Below, one piece after another: positions 9,701 through 18,582 of a DNA stretch of 64,000 nt (positions within the stretch are counted from its first letter, which is position 1; each line of letters begins with the position of its first letter). The DNA is taken from contig NZ_JACJUV010000001.1 of NCBI RefSeq assembly GCF_014218805.1, positions 496,001 through 560,000 on the forward strand, in the 5' to 3' direction. Position numbers and translations under genes: made by a program. This DNA comes from Teredinibacter franksiae. GTDB taxonomy: Bacteria; Pseudomonadota; Gammaproteobacteria; Pseudomonadales; Cellvibrionaceae. The notes under the pieces were generated by a model that had not been told where the DNA came from, searched no databases, and saw only the letters and a program-made list of their open reading frames with translations.

Positions 9701-10312
9701 CGAGCTATCAACCACTCGGTGACTATCTTGGGTTGTGTAGCGACCTGCGGTATCGATAAGTACGGCTTCGTTGGTAAACCACCAGTCGCAGTTTCGAGTA
9801 CCGCCCACGCCCTGCAGCGCACCTTTACCAAATTTTTCCGCTAACGGAAAATCCAAGCCAGAATTAACAAGAGCCGTAGTTTTACCCGAACCTGGGGGGC
9901 CTACAATAATGTACCAAGGCAGCTCATAAAGTGCTTTTTGACCATTGCCACCAAATTTGCGTTTCTTTAAGGTTGCCAACGCCTGGCCAAAACGTTGATT
10001 AATTTGTTGGATTTCCTCCACCACCTGCGAAGAAGAACCCGTGGTAGTTTCTTTCTGGTTTTTCTGAATATCGTCTACCAGGCTGTTATTTTGTTTCTTC
10101 GCCCGCCATTGAATGCGTAGGTTATTAAGCCCCCAAATACCCACTAATATGAGAATACAAACAAGCCTGGCTGTAGTGCTCGCCAACGGAGCCGTATTGC
10201 TTTCACCAAATTTGGTATAGGGCCCGGCAAACCAAATAAGTAGCGCAATAAGCAGCAATGCCATTGCAGTAATAAAGGCGGGGCTGAAAATAACAGAAGT
10301 AAATTTTTTCAT
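6779..10312 (-). CDS. tssM: T6SS inner-membrane core protein TssM (IcmF/VasK)
   Basis: A 1177-residue protein. Two membrane helices lie at about 12-30 and 46-62, followed by a cytoplasmic GTPase-like domain with an intact Walker A motif GPPGSGKT at 138-145, a third membrane helix near 445-465, and a long periplasmic region ending in the typical IcmF C-terminal domain. TssM forms the trans-envelope channel with TssL and TssJ. Many TssM proteins lack a functional Walker A, so ATP/GTP dependence is plausible here. The gene is 58 bp downstream of tssL and translationally coupled to tagF. Confidence 0.96.
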   Translation of the reverse strand: MKKFTSVIFSPAFITAMALLLIALLIWFAGPYTKFGESNTAPLASTTARLVCILILVGIWGLNNLRIQWRAKKQNNSLVDDIQKNQKETTTGSSSQVVEEIQQINQRFGQALATLKKRKFGGNGQKALYELPWYIIVGPPGSGKTTALVNSGLDFPLAEKFGKGALQGVGGTRNCDWWFTNEAVLIDTAGRYTTQDSHRVVDSSAWEGFLGLLKRNRRRRPINGAVVAISLQDLLIQTEDERIQNAKTIRSRLDELMQKLQIRFPVYLMFTKSDLVSGFSEFFEDLNRDDREQVWGVSLPNAPKANQSPNFDYISEQLDQLTERLYDRVLWRMHQERDPKRRGAIYGFPQQMENLQNLVDSFTRQTFSQNRYQFQPYLRGVYFSSGTQDGTPIDRLMSSVSANFGFARDSAQLAQQQGKSFFLSRLFRDVVFPESELVGSNIGYERFIRWAQRATYATLAVVMVATGLVWSGALTRQTLSMNEVNGYLEEFSAEEKKVKDWNKDVRVVLPPLNALAKASIVYDQEEHPWLSGMGLYDSRIDEKANKAYELKLRELLLPRLVDDLERALKQGHKGGDLYNTFRIYMMFERLDKMEPELVKEWFHAQWDAGLQGEATRRQQLKAHLDQLLALPLAPLELNQRLVADTRTTLLRVPVSQRIYERAKNNPEYGYPVDMLNQFGESVRSYFKTEGKTLSIPALYTIGVYENLDFSAESPLIADIENERWLLAQDEKERVDFIQEDLGEISKEVKELYLAEYASTWARLFKNLDVKSFSSINQVNDALMSFADPVYSPLRAILQVGKEHTQLTMPVLQDLAAGDEGNSKSKMGRLKSFAASKVETTRVDKQFRELHLMLHESRSGLTPVDGAMQKVQQLQEFVSEVAMSPDPAKKSFDIAKARFQSGGGNAITSLRAYAKNQPEPVERWLTTLADETWKVILGSARQYVNVEWNAQVYTSYRQGLAGRYPLNGGSADEMAMFDFAAFFKPAGTLDLFYKDYIAAFIDTRKNWSNKVVDKYSIGFSNKTLRQVRRGLNIKNVLFRTNAETPEIQLELRPYRMKENHARFVLELGDERLIYKHGPKFWKNINWSGASDNNRIRVIFEDLNDAVHDRSFTGPWSWFHLMDSADIEKTNRANVYNIGFKVMDGNNEQHRILYQGKAKSVNNPMDRSWLTSFRCPESI

Positions 10313-10370
10313 ATCGTATGTTTACGGCCATGGCGGCATAAATACCACCAGCAAAAAGATAGTGTCAGTT

Positions 10371-11285
10371 TTATTTATTCTGGGTGTTTTTCGTTTCTTC
10401 GGGTTGCTCTGCAACAATAACGTCCAGCTGCTCAACAACAGGGGTTGCTCGTTCCCACAACCAATAACGAAACCCTGAAAACCCAAACAGCATTAAAGCA
10501 ACTACTACCGTTACCGCTACCCAAACAGGCACATACTCAGCGAGTGTTTTACTGGTTTTGCCCAACCCCTGCCAACTGGTGGCTAGATCGCGTTCGTATT
10601 CACCTCGGTAACGACGAATAATGGTAAACAAGTCATCACGAATTTGCTCAATTGCATCTCGCCCCCTTGCCATTAAACGGTATTTGCCCTCAAAGCCCAT
10701 GCTTAAGCACACGTAAAAAAACTCGAGCATATCGATATTTTCGGCAGGCGATTGCCGCATGCGGTCTAAAATTTGGAAAAACTTTTCGCCGCCCGATGTT
10801 TCGTTGTGGAACACAGAAAGCAGTGTTCGCTGCGCCCATGCGCTCTCGCTTCCCCAAGGTGTATTTAAAACGGATTCATCGAGCATCGAGCACAGTATGT
10901 AACGGGCAGAAAGCGTAATTTCCTGACGAATACCCGCCTCTCGCGCCCCGGCTTCAAACGTGCGCAACTCATTACAGAGACGGTTGTGCAACCCGGCGGG
11001 GTCAACATGGGTCATGGAATGTCGCGTTTTTTCGTATACGGCAATCAAGGTACTGGCCAGATTAACCAGCGGGTTTAGGCCTTTACCCTTGGCAAAATCC
11101 GCCGCTTGTACATCGGCCACGGGTGCGGCTGAGGTATGCCGAGGAACATTCTGCCCCTGCCCTGCTCCCGCTCGCTGACCACCGCGTGCGGCACCCGGTC
11201 GCGGACGCATAACTGTGCGGTCTCCGCCAGAACGATCACCTCCTGGCGTGGGCTGACGGAAAACTGTTTTATCGTTATTCGACAT
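10371..11285 (-). CDS. tssL: T6SS inner-membrane protein TssL (DotU family, short form)
   Basis: The start is taken as the ATG at 11285 (304 residues), preceded by GGGG eight bases upstream; a TTG at 11297 in the same frame abuts the tssK stop. Seen: a low-complexity N-terminal tail with two DxT motifs (NDKTVFR with T7, GDRTVMR with T24), the cytoplasmic helical DotU domain, one membrane helix near the C-terminus (VAVTVVVALMLFGF), and a short tail without the OmpA-like peptidoglycan-binding domain of long TssL forms. In Agrobacterium a threonine in the TssL N-terminal tail is phosphorylated by PpkA and then bound by Fha. The motif here suggests the same logic. Confidence 0.95.
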   Translation of the reverse strand: MSNNDKTVFRQPTPGGDRSGGDRTVMRPRPGAARGGQRAGAGQGQNVPRHTSAAPVADVQAADFAKGKGLNPLVNLASTLIAVYEKTRHSMTHVDPAGLHNRLCNELRTFEAGAREAGIRQEITLSARYILCSMLDESVLNTPWGSESAWAQRTLLSVFHNETSGGEKFFQILDRMRQSPAENIDMLEFFYVCLSMGFEGKYRLMARGRDAIEQIRDDLFTIIRRYRGEYERDLATSWQGLGKTSKTLAEYVPVWVAVTVVVALMLFGFSGFRYWLWERATPVVEQLDVIVAEQPEETKNTQNK

Positions 11286-11297
11286 GACTGGCCCCAA

Positions 11298-12632
11298 TTA
11301 TTGTCGTATTGCCCAAAATTCCAATTCAATTCCGGGGAAATCACCCCCCACATGAACAGCAAATCCGCCAGAGGTTGCTAGCTCACGCCAAAGAGGCGTT
11401 TGTTTTTCAAGTTCGAAATAGCTATAACCAGAACGAAACGGAATTTGACGTGGCGCTACAGGTAAAGGTTTTATTTCAATACCGGGCATAGCCGCATTCA
11501 CTAATTGGCGAATACGCTCTACCGGGCCAATTTTTATTTGTGCAGGTAAACGGGTACGTACAACCTCTTCCGCCACATCGGCCCTAACGGCGAGCACATA
11601 AGAAGCTGATGTGATGAGTGTTCGATCTGCAATTTCAGACACCCGAATGCCGTATTTCTTCTCTACTAACGGCAATGAAATGGCTGATTGCTCATACACC
11701 ATCGACAAACTGGAGCGCATCGCATTCATTAAACCGGTAAACGACAATTGTAAGTTTTGATGTAAGTAAGACGGAAATTCGGCCGGCCGCTTATCGCTGT
11801 TGGTGAATGTACTGATTTCACCGGCAATTTGAATAATTTCACGATACAGTTGTAACGGATGAAGCCCCTGCACCTGCGATAAGTGACGCACCAGCGGCTC
11901 TACACGGTTAAGGAACTGCAGCATCATGTAATCGGCAATTTCGGCGGTGCCACCACGCGCCGTATCCGCAAGCCGGCCTGCGATAGCCTGGCCTCGCTGA
12001 TTAAGCAACCCCACAACTTCCGTTAGAAACCCCGTAAGCCTTGAAGAACAGCGACAATCCAAACAGGAAAGAATAAACTGATCATCAAGAAAAACCTCTT
12101 GGTCATCACGTATTTCTGCCACTTTTAGTACGCCAATGCAGGCATAGCCACTGCGGTCATCGGTTTCCAATAACAACTTCAGTCGCAGCTTACCTATATC
12201 CAGTTTGTGTGCTTCACCACCCTCTTTGGTTACATCACGTATTTCATGCTCAGTAGAATAGTAACGAGCCAAACCTTGCATGCTATCTTCCGGCAACACA
12301 TCAACCGCGCCCGGTCGACGCAGGGGCACGGCGATATAGACAGGGCAATTCACCGTGTTTACTGGCACATCCATCACCGGCGGCACATCGTCTACATCGG
12401 GTGCACTAAAGGGCGTGCCATCGGGTAATACGCCACGGGCTTTTATCACAGAAATTTTGCCAAGCTTCAGCAACTGCTGGTCTATCTCAAACTCCTGAAC
12501 CCCCCAATGAAATTCTGCAGTGGCATCGAGACGATGATTTATATAGCGCTCGAAATAACGTTCTTGCTGCTGAAAGTGCTGCGGGTTTAAAAACATCCCC
12601 TCTTTCCAGACAACCTTACTTTCTAGTGACAT
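11298..12632 (-). CDS. tssK: T6SS baseplate protein TssK
   Basis: A 444-residue soluble protein with the TssK/VasE N-terminal signature (VVWKEGMFLNPQHFQQQERY) and full family length. TssK trimers link the baseplate (TssF/G/E) to the cytoplasmic parts of TssL and TssM. The gene lies between tssJ (12 bp upstream) and tssL (12 bp downstream to its ATG), the conserved tssJ-tssK-tssL order. No abnormality was seen. Confidence 0.97.
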   Translation of the reverse strand: MSLESKVVWKEGMFLNPQHFQQQERYFERYINHRLDATAEFHWGVQEFEIDQQLLKLGKISVIKARGVLPDGTPFSAPDVDDVPPVMDVPVNTVNCPVYIAVPLRRPGAVDVLPEDSMQGLARYYSTEHEIRDVTKEGGEAHKLDIGKLRLKLLLETDDRSGYACIGVLKVAEIRDDQEVFLDDQFILSCLDCRCSSRLTGFLTEVVGLLNQRGQAIAGRLADTARGGTAEIADYMMLQFLNRVEPLVRHLSQVQGLHPLQLYREIIQIAGEISTFTNSDKRPAEFPSYLHQNLQLSFTGLMNAMRSSLSMVYEQSAISLPLVEKKYGIRVSEIADRTLITSASYVLAVRADVAEEVVRTRLPAQIKIGPVERIRQLVNAAMPGIEIKPLPVAPRQIPFRSGYSYFELEKQTPLWRELATSGGFAVHVGGDFPGIELEFWAIRQ

Positions 12633-12644
12633 ACGGGCTTCTCG

Positions 12645-13136
12645 TTATTTATTTTCCAGAAAGATGCGATTGCCTGAAAGGCGAATTTTGACCGCATTCC
12701 GCAGAATATTGTTGGTTGTTATAGGAACAACCACTTTGTAACCAGCGTTTTTGTAGTTAAAAAATTCTGCATATAACGCGATGTATTGCGTTTCTGGATT
12801 AAGCACAAACTGCTCTTCGCGACTATCACCCGGCGCTAGGCGTTTTAGCTCTTGCTTGGCAATTAAGTCTTTACCCAGTACCTCTTCATCGCGCTCGTAA
12901 ACCGCTAGAAAATCGGCTTTATCGAGCATTTTGGTATCCTTAAGCTCATACAAGCGTACGAATACCGGAGAGGGTTTGCCAGACTCATCGGGATTAACAT
13001 CGGAATCTGCACTCACAATTAATTTCAAATCGGTATCGAGGTTGAGCACCCCTCCTACTTTGCTGTTCATGGAGGAGCAAGCAGAAAGAAACACAAGAAA
13101 ACACAACAGCCCCCCGGCTGTGAGGTGTCTTAACAT
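12645..13136 (-). CDS. tssJ: T6SS outer-membrane lipoprotein TssJ
   Basis: A lipoprotein with signal peptide and lipobox LSAC, so Cys20 is the lipidated residue when counted from the ATG at 13136. Two ATGs are possible: the one at 13142 touches the AGGAG ribosome-binding site with no spacer, while 13136 has a six-base spacer and is preferred. The mature part is a small beta-sandwich of TssJ type and of usual length (163 residues in total). TssJ anchors the TssM periplasmic domain to the outer membrane. A 12-bp perfect palindrome (TAACGGCCGTTA, 13157-13168) lies just upstream, between tagH and tssJ. Confidence 0.94.
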   Translation of the reverse strand: MLRHLTAGGLLCFLVFLSACSSMNSKVGGVLNLDTDLKLIVSADSDVNPDESGKPSPVFVRLYELKDTKMLDKADFLAVYERDEEVLGKDLIAKQELKRLAPGDSREEQFVLNPETQYIALYAEFFNYKNAGYKVVVPITTNNILRNAVKIRLSGNRIFLENK

Positions 13137-13182
13137 AATCATCTCCTAATTTTAGCTAACGGCCGTTATTACCCGGCTTGTT

Positions 13183-14730
13183 TTATTTGTCTTCGTTATT
13201 TCGTGCTGACATTAACTGAAACAGCTGGTCTTCGTAAGCGCGTACAAATTCATCGCCAAATAGATTCTGAAACGACTGCTCCATGTTGTCGATAAAACTC
13301 TGGTAATAATCGGTGTAGCTCGCCCAATACCGCGCCTTTTGCATACCAGGAATTACTACGCCCTTGTTTTGTTTATCAAATTGACCTTCCAACGCTCCAG
13401 GGTCGAAATGTTCAATCATTTTGGAAAAAGCGGCTCTAATACCCGCAATAATGGCCACCTGGTGCTCTGCAATCGCGTTAAAGCCCTCGGAAAAAGACTC
13501 CACCGGCCCTTTATAGGCTTTGCTCTTGCGAATGAACATGTTTTCCAGCGCTTCATGCGCATCCGCCGAAAATTTGAGCGGATTATTTTCGATGGGCTGA
13601 ATGGTTGTAACATTCATTCGAAATTCATTCTTGATACTGGCACGTGAACGTAACACTCGCATCATACCCTCTACAACCACGGGCATGAGCTCGCCAATAA
13701 TACCCGCCATCTCTACCTGCTCCTTCGCCGACAGGCTTTGCGCGTCTAACCCCATGGCATCGAGTAGGGTTTTACCCGTGTGACGCTCCAGCGCAACCGC
13801 TTGCGAGGCCTTTTTAGCGGCAGGCTTAGGCGCAGCCTGCGGGGGTACGGGTTTGGTTTTTGGCGTTTTTCGTACCACGTGATTCGGTTGCGAGATATCG
13901 CGCCGTGCCGCCCTTGCTGCAGCGGGCCGGGGCCGTGCGGCTGGTTTAGGCTGAGGTGGCTGCGGCCTTGGAGGTTCGGCTTCCAACTGTATAGGTGCCG
14001 CTGTGGGCGGGGACGCCATACCGAGATCATCTTCCCAATCTTCGGGAATTACGCTGCCCGCAGCCGCCGGCAACTCAAACGAGCCCGCCATTGGGTCGGC
14101 GTTGTCTGAAAAAGTGTTCTGGCCATAAGGAAATGACTCGGCTGGCGCATCCGGATTAAGACTTAATCCAGGCTCAAATGGCGTAGAAGCTGCGCTGAAA
14201 GGGTCGGCAGCCACTTTGTCGAGCGCGGCCAATGGGTCGGTTTCAATCGCTCCCAGATCGCTGGGAGCTCCGCCGTCATTTGTACCAAAACTATTGCCAA
14301 AAGCCAGTGGGTCGGAACCGGTATCGAGTGGGAGCGGCGCAGAATCAAACGGGGAGGCCGGGCTAGAGAACGGGTCCAGGCCTGAATCACCAACAAAATC
14401 TGAACTGGCTGAATCCAGTTGAACAGCAAATTTGTACTCACCCAACTCTATTTTATCACCATTTTGGAGCTGAACTTTGGATCCACGGCCCAGGGGCTCT
14501 GGGGAACCATTCATAAACGTACCGTTGGTACTCACATCGGTGAGGTAATACTGACCAGCCTCATAGGAAAATTCACAATGTCTGCTAGACAAAAATCGCT
14601 CGGGATCATCCAAGACCCAAGAGTTATTTTCACCTCGACCGAAAGAGCCACCCTGCTCCGAAATAGTTTTACTCGCCTCGGAAATTACCGCTCCCTGAGG
14701 CGACTCGACTACCTCCACTTTTAATACCAT
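13183..14730 (-). CDS. tagH: T6SS FHA-domain protein TagH (Fha)
   Basis: A 515-residue protein. The N-terminal FHA domain (about 5-105) keeps the phosphothreonine-binding residues G31-R32, S49-R50-H51 and N69-G70-T71. A long linker rich in D, P, A and S (about 110-310) follows, then the T6SS-specific C-terminal TagH domain (about 315-510). FHA proteins read the mark written by PpkA on threonines. The candidate ligands in this window are the DxT motifs in TssL and in PpkA itself. It is the first gene of the minus-strand T6SS operon. GGAAG lies eight bases before the ATG. Confidence 0.95.
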   Translation of the reverse strand: MVLKVEVVESPQGAVISEASKTISEQGGSFGRGENNSWVLDDPERFLSSRHCEFSYEAGQYYLTDVSTNGTFMNGSPEPLGRGSKVQLQNGDKIELGEYKFAVQLDSASSDFVGDSGLDPFSSPASPFDSAPLPLDTGSDPLAFGNSFGTNDGGAPSDLGAIETDPLAALDKVAADPFSAASTPFEPGLSLNPDAPAESFPYGQNTFSDNADPMAGSFELPAAAGSVIPEDWEDDLGMASPPTAAPIQLEAEPPRPQPPQPKPAARPRPAAARAARRDISQPNHVVRKTPKTKPVPPQAAPKPAAKKASQAVALERHTGKTLLDAMGLDAQSLSAKEQVEMAGIIGELMPVVVEGMMRVLRSRASIKNEFRMNVTTIQPIENNPLKFSADAHEALENMFIRKSKAYKGPVESFSEGFNAIAEHQVAIIAGIRAAFSKMIEHFDPGALEGQFDKQNKGVVIPGMQKARYWASYTDYYQSFIDNMEQSFQNLFGDEFVRAYEDQLFQLMSARNNEDK

Positions 14731-15363
14731 CTAATGACTTCCGTATTTTTTTCTATAGAAAATATCATTAATTGCGAAAACCGGACCCGGCTATTGCGCC
14801 ATTATGCAAGCGAAATACGTGAAACGAATCACAAGTTACACAATTAAACTTCTCGCACGAACTCCTGTTCTACATGCCACCCCAGTATATTCTGTGGCAG
14901 AACGCTATTCAAAACAAAGTTGGCCGCCAGCGCTCGCTTAGAGCACCGAAACCGTCAACAAAAACACAAAAAGACCGGAAATAGGTACGTTAACACATGA
15001 AACCATTCTCGCTCCAGCCAATGCAGGCGATACCAAAAACCTCCGCACACAATTGATTTATAAGCATTTATTAGTTGCATAAAAGACCGAGCAGTAAATA
15101 AAAAAACAGTCTTAATCACCTACCCCTGCATTTTTCATTCATGTACGCTTTACCTTGCTGCGGCTGCCATACAAACAAAACCGTTAATTTGCATGCCATT
15201 AAGTTGCCTTATGCGCCCTTAATTCACAGATTGGGCTGTTTGTTCTTTTATATACACAGCACATTGGTTGCACTTGCTTTTATATGGGTAACTAATACAA
15301 AATGCGCCAAGGAAGAAATAAGAAAACCGCCCTGACGTCACGCAGGACACGTAAGGAAGAAAA
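14731..15363. promoter_or_regulatory. Divergent promoter region between tagH and tssA
   Basis: About 633 bp of AT-rich non-coding sequence separates the two outward-facing T6SS operons, so promoters for both arms must lie here. I searched for sigma-54 (-24/-12) elements with correct spacing and found none that fit. TGG...TTGC pairs near 15260 are two bases too close. A 64-codon plus-strand frame at 15141-15335 has no ribosome-binding site and no recognisable features, and I do not call it. The tssA ribosome-binding site AAGGAAG sits just before 15364. Confidence 0.6.
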
Positions 15364-16470
15364 ATGACATCCGCCGCACTCTTTGATCTTGATCAGATAC
15401 TCACACCCATTGATGGGGAGGTGAATACCGGTGTAGACGTTCGTTTAGATGCATCCCCTACTTCTTTATACCAAACAATTAAACTTGCTCGAAGCTCTGC
15501 CCGTGCCGCTGAAAGAAACAGCATTCACGATGGCAATACATCTGAAGCCGACGAGCACTGGCGTACCATTCGTACCAACGCCCCCAACATTTTGCTCAAC
15601 CAATCCAAAGACCTTGAAGTAGCCTGCTGGCTTACCGAGTCGGCGTTGCGTGCAAACGGCTTTCAAGGCTTGCGCGATGGTTTCAGCATTATTCATGGCC
15701 TTGTTGAAAATTTTTGGGACAACCTGCACCCCATGCCTGATGAAGATGGCTTGGAAACGCGGGTTGCCTGTCTCGCTGGCTTAAACGGCGAAGGTGCAGA
15801 AGGTGTTTTGATCGCGCCCATTCGTAAAACCATAATTACCGGCGGCAATTCCGTTGGCCCTTTTACCTATTGGGAATACCAGCAAGCACTGGAGTGCCAA
15901 AAGTTACCGGACGAAAAAGCCAAGCAGGCAAAAATAGAAAAGCTCGGGTTTAGCCTCGACAACATTGAAACCGCCGTTCGTGAAACCGATAACCAATTTT
16001 ATGAAGATATGCGCGATGACCTCAATGTGGCCATTGAGCAATATAGAAAAGCAAGCACCCTTCTTGATGAACACTGCGGTGCTTTCGACGCACCACCTAC
16101 CCGCACCATTTTAGAGGTGCTCGAAGACTGTCTCGGCGCGATCAACCACCTAGCTCGAGACAAACTCGCCATTCAAGAAGAGCCGGTAGAGAACGAAGAG
16201 ACTGTAGAAACGGAAGATGGCACACCCGCCGCAACGAAGGCTGGTGTTCCTGCTCAAATTAATAACCGCGAAGCAGCATTTAAACAACTGCACGAAATCG
16301 CAGAGTTTTTTCGTAAAACAGAACCCCACTCACCGGTCTCTTATGTGTTACAAAAAGCAGTTAAATGGGGCCAAATGCCACTTAACGAACTTATTCTCGA
16401 ACTTATACCGGACTCATCCTCCAGAAGCCATTACAGCGAGCTGACCGGCGTACTTGCGGATGACGACTAA
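15364..16470 (+). CDS. tssA: T6SS protein TssA (ImpA family)
   Basis: A 368-residue soluble protein with the N-terminal ImpA domain (about 10-130, including the ARxxxRAAERN region and the [22 protein letters not shown] block) and a helical C-terminal part. TssA proteins prime and cap sheath polymerisation at the baseplate. It opens the plus-strand structural operon, with tssB 29 bp later. The start ATG at 15364 has AAGGAAG five bases upstream. The C-terminus is of the shorter TssA type, and I cannot assign the capping subclass with confidence. Confidence 0.92.
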   Translation: MTSAALFDLDQILTPIDGEVNTGVDVRLDASPTSLYQTIKLARSSARAAERNSIHDGNTSEADEHWRTIRTNAPNILLNQSKDLEVACWLTESALRANGFQGLRDGFSIIHGLVENFWDNLHPMPDEDGLETRVACLAGLNGEGAEGVLIAPIRKTIITGGNSVGPFTYWEYQQALECQKLPDEKAKQAKIEKLGFSLDNIETAVRETDNQFYEDMRDDLNVAIEQYRKASTLLDEHCGAFDAPPTRTILEVLEDCLGAINHLARDKLAIQEEPVENEETVETEDGTPAATKAGVPAQINNREAAFKQLHEIAEFFRKTEPHSPVSYVLQKAVKWGQMPLNELILELIPDSSSRSHYSELTGVLADDD

Positions 16471-16499
16471 CACAAATTCCAACCTGGAGATTATTGACA

Positions 16500-17021
16500 A
16501 TGTCAGAAAGTATACAAGATAAACTTGGGCGTGTAAGGAAAGCCCGCGTGCACATTACCTACGACTTGGAAACCAGTGGTGCCGTCGTTGAGAAAGAACT
16601 CCCATTTGTAATGGGTGTAATGGGTGATTACTCCGGTGACAACACCGAAGGTAAAAAAGCCCTAAAAGATCGTAAATTCGCCCAGGTGGATCGAGATAAT
16701 TTTAATGAGCTAATGAGTAAAACCAACCCCCAGTTAAACCTCAAGGTTGAAAATACACTCGAGGGCGATGGCAGCGAAATGTCTACCAGCCTTAGCTTTA
16801 ATAGCATGGAAGATTTCGAACCACAAAAGCTGGTTGAGCAGATTGATCCATTAAAAAAGCTCATGGAAACCCGCAACCAGCTCCGTGACCTGTTAACCAA
16901 AGCAGATCGCTCCGAAGACCTGGAAAATGTGCTAGAAGAAATTTTGAGCAATACCGCATCATTAAGCAGCTTGTCTGGTGAGCTGGGCGTAGAAGAAGAG
17001 GATGCCAAAGATGGCGAATAA
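16500..17021 (+). CDS. tssB: T6SS contractile sheath small subunit TssB (VipA)
   Basis: A 173-residue protein with the family signature around [21 protein letters not shown] and the conserved [11 protein letters not shown] block. The ATG at 16500 is chosen; the frame also contains a TTG two codons earlier, which is less likely. GGAG lies about eleven bases upstream. TssB forms the sheath with TssC. The tssB end overlaps the tssC start by 20 bp, which indicates translational coupling to set stoichiometry. Confidence 0.97.
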   Translation: MSESIQDKLGRVRKARVHITYDLETSGAVVEKELPFVMGVMGDYSGDNTEGKKALKDRKFAQVDRDNFNELMSKTNPQLNLKVENTLEGDGSEMSTSLSFNSMEDFEPQKLVEQIDPLKKLMETRNQLRDLLTKADRSEDLENVLEEILSNTASLSSLSGELGVEEEDAKDGE

Positions 17022-18507
17022 CGAAGAACAACTTGAGTCGCAAGAAGCCGGTGCAGCAGAAGCGACCGAAGCGAGCTTTCTCGAGCAGGCTATATCTGCC
17101 ACTAAGCAAACGCCTCGCAACGAAACGGAAGAACTGTTAAAAACGCTCACAAAAGAAGCGACCAAAGGTACTGTGAAATGGGATAAAAACCTGAGCATTA
17201 CCATTAGTTCGGCTATTGCAGCCATCGACAAAGTTATGTCCGACCAGTTGTGCGCAATCATGCACAGTGAAAAATTTCAGAAGCTAGAGGGCTCCTGGCG
17301 CGGCCTGCAATATCTGGTTATGAACTCCGAAACAAGCTCGCAACTTAAAATGCGCGTTATGAATATCAGTAAAAAAGAGCTTACTCGAGATTTGGAAAAA
17401 GCGGTTGAGTTTGACCAAAGCCAAATCTTCAAGAAAATTTACGAAAGCGAATTTGGCACCGCCGGCGGTGAGCCTTACGCCGCGCTCATTGGTGACTACG
17501 ACTTCTCCGCGCACCCAGATGACCTTTCCCTGCTCTCAAAAATGTCTAACGTTGCGGCGGCAGGTTTTTGTCCGTTCGTTTCGGCAACAGCCCCAGAAAT
17601 GTTTGGTTTTGAATCTTTCACCGAGCTTTCCAAGCCTCGTGATTTAGAAAAGATTTTCGAATCTGCAGAATACATTCAATGGCGCAGCTTCCGTGAAAGC
17701 GAAGACTCCCGTTTTGTTACGTTAACCATGCCTCGCACACTCGCTCGCCTCCCCTACGGTGAGGCCACCAAGCCGGTGGAAGAATTTAACTTCGAAGAAG
17801 CCAACGTAACCGCAGACGGCAAGCACCTAGAAAGCGAGCACGACTCCTACTGCTGGATGAACGCTGCCTACACATTAGGTACAACGCTCACCAAGGCATT
17901 CGCAAATTACGGATGGTGTACCACCATTCGCGGTGCTGAGGGCGGTGGTAAGGTAGAAGGTTTACCCAGCCACGTATTTATGAGTGATGACGGCGATGCC
18001 GATCAGAAGTGCCCCACCGAAATCGGTATTACCGACCGTCGTGAAGCTGAGCTTAGCAAATTGGGCTTCCTGCCTTTGTGTCACTACAAAAATACAGACT
18101 ACGCGGTATTCTTTGGTGCTCAAACCACACAAAAGCCGAAAAAATTCGACGATCCCGATGCTTCCGGCAACGCAGCCATTTCTGCGCGCCTGCCTTACAT
18201 TATGGCTACATCGCGCATTGCCCATTTCTTAAAAGTTATGGCACGCGACAAGATTGGCTCCTTTATGGAAGCCGACGAAGCCGAACGCTGGCTGAACACC
18301 TGGCTTAGCCAATACGTTAACGGCACGCCCGGCGCCAGTGCCGAAATGAAAGCCAAATATCCTTTAGCTGAAGCGAGAGTGGAAGTAAAAGAAGTACCAG
18401 GCCAACCCGGCGTGTTTAACGCAGTGGCTTATCTTCGCCCGTGGTTACAAATGGAAGAACTTACTGCGTCTCTCCGCCTAGTAGCCAACATACCCAAGGT
18501 TGGGTAA
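17002..18507 (+). CDS. tssC: T6SS contractile sheath large subunit TssC (VipB), first copy
   Basis: A 501-residue TssC/EvpB-family protein of full length with the core [12 protein letters not shown] segment, the [14 protein letters not shown] block and the C-terminal [13 protein letters not shown] region. It pairs with TssB to build the contractile sheath, which TssH recycles. It starts inside the end of tssB. Two ATGs, at 17002 and 17011, are equally placed behind GAAGAGG. A strong stem-loop lies just downstream (18533-18554), before a second tssC paralogue. Confidence 0.97.
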   Translation: MPKMANNEEQLESQEAGAAEATEASFLEQAISATKQTPRNETEELLKTLTKEATKGTVKWDKNLSITISSAIAAIDKVMSDQLCAIMHSEKFQKLEGSWRGLQYLVMNSETSSQLKMRVMNISKKELTRDLEKAVEFDQSQIFKKIYESEFGTAGGEPYAALIGDYDFSAHPDDLSLLSKMSNVAAAGFCPFVSATAPEMFGFESFTELSKPRDLEKIFESAEYIQWRSFRESEDSRFVTLTMPRTLARLPYGEATKPVEEFNFEEANVTADGKHLESEHDSYCWMNAAYTLGTTLTKAFANYGWCTTIRGAEGGGKVEGLPSHVFMSDDGDADQKCPTEIGITDRREAELSKLGFLPLCHYKNTDYAVFFGAQTTQKPKKFDDPDASGNAAISARLPYIMATSRIAHFLKVMARDKIGSFMEADEAERWLNTWLSQYVNGTPGASAEMKAKYPLAEARVEVKEVPGQPGVFNAVAYLRPWLQMEELTASLRLVANIPKVG

Positions 18508-18532
18508 TAACGCATCGGCTTACTGTATGCAC

Positions 18533-18554
18533 AAGGGAGCCTTTTGGCTCCCTT
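18533..18554 (+). terminator. Stem-loop between the two tssC genes, possible attenuator
   Basis: A perfect 9-bp inverted repeat, AAGGGAGCC-TTTT-GGCTCCCTT, lies 25 bp after the tssC stop. It is followed by ATTTGCGG, so the U-tract is poor. It could act as a partial terminator or as a 3' stabiliser of the tssA-tssB-tssC message, lowering expression of the genes downstream. No other strong hairpin lies within this operon. Confidence 0.6.
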
Positions 18555-18582
18555 ATTTGCGGAATGATCAGGATTGTAGTTT

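Noticed and set aside
13157..13168. Palindrome TAACGGCCGTTA as a T6SS operator
   Set aside because: A single short palindrome between two coupled genes. No second copy was noticed upstream of the other T6SS operons, so there is no support for a regulator site.
15141..15335. 64-codon frame between tagH and tssA
   Set aside because: No ribosome-binding site, no recognisable motif, and located in an AT-rich divergent promoter region.
14731..15363. Sigma-54 promoter for the T6SS operons
   Set aside because: TGG...TTGC pairs near 15260 have wrong spacing and other candidates lack the GC of the -12 element.
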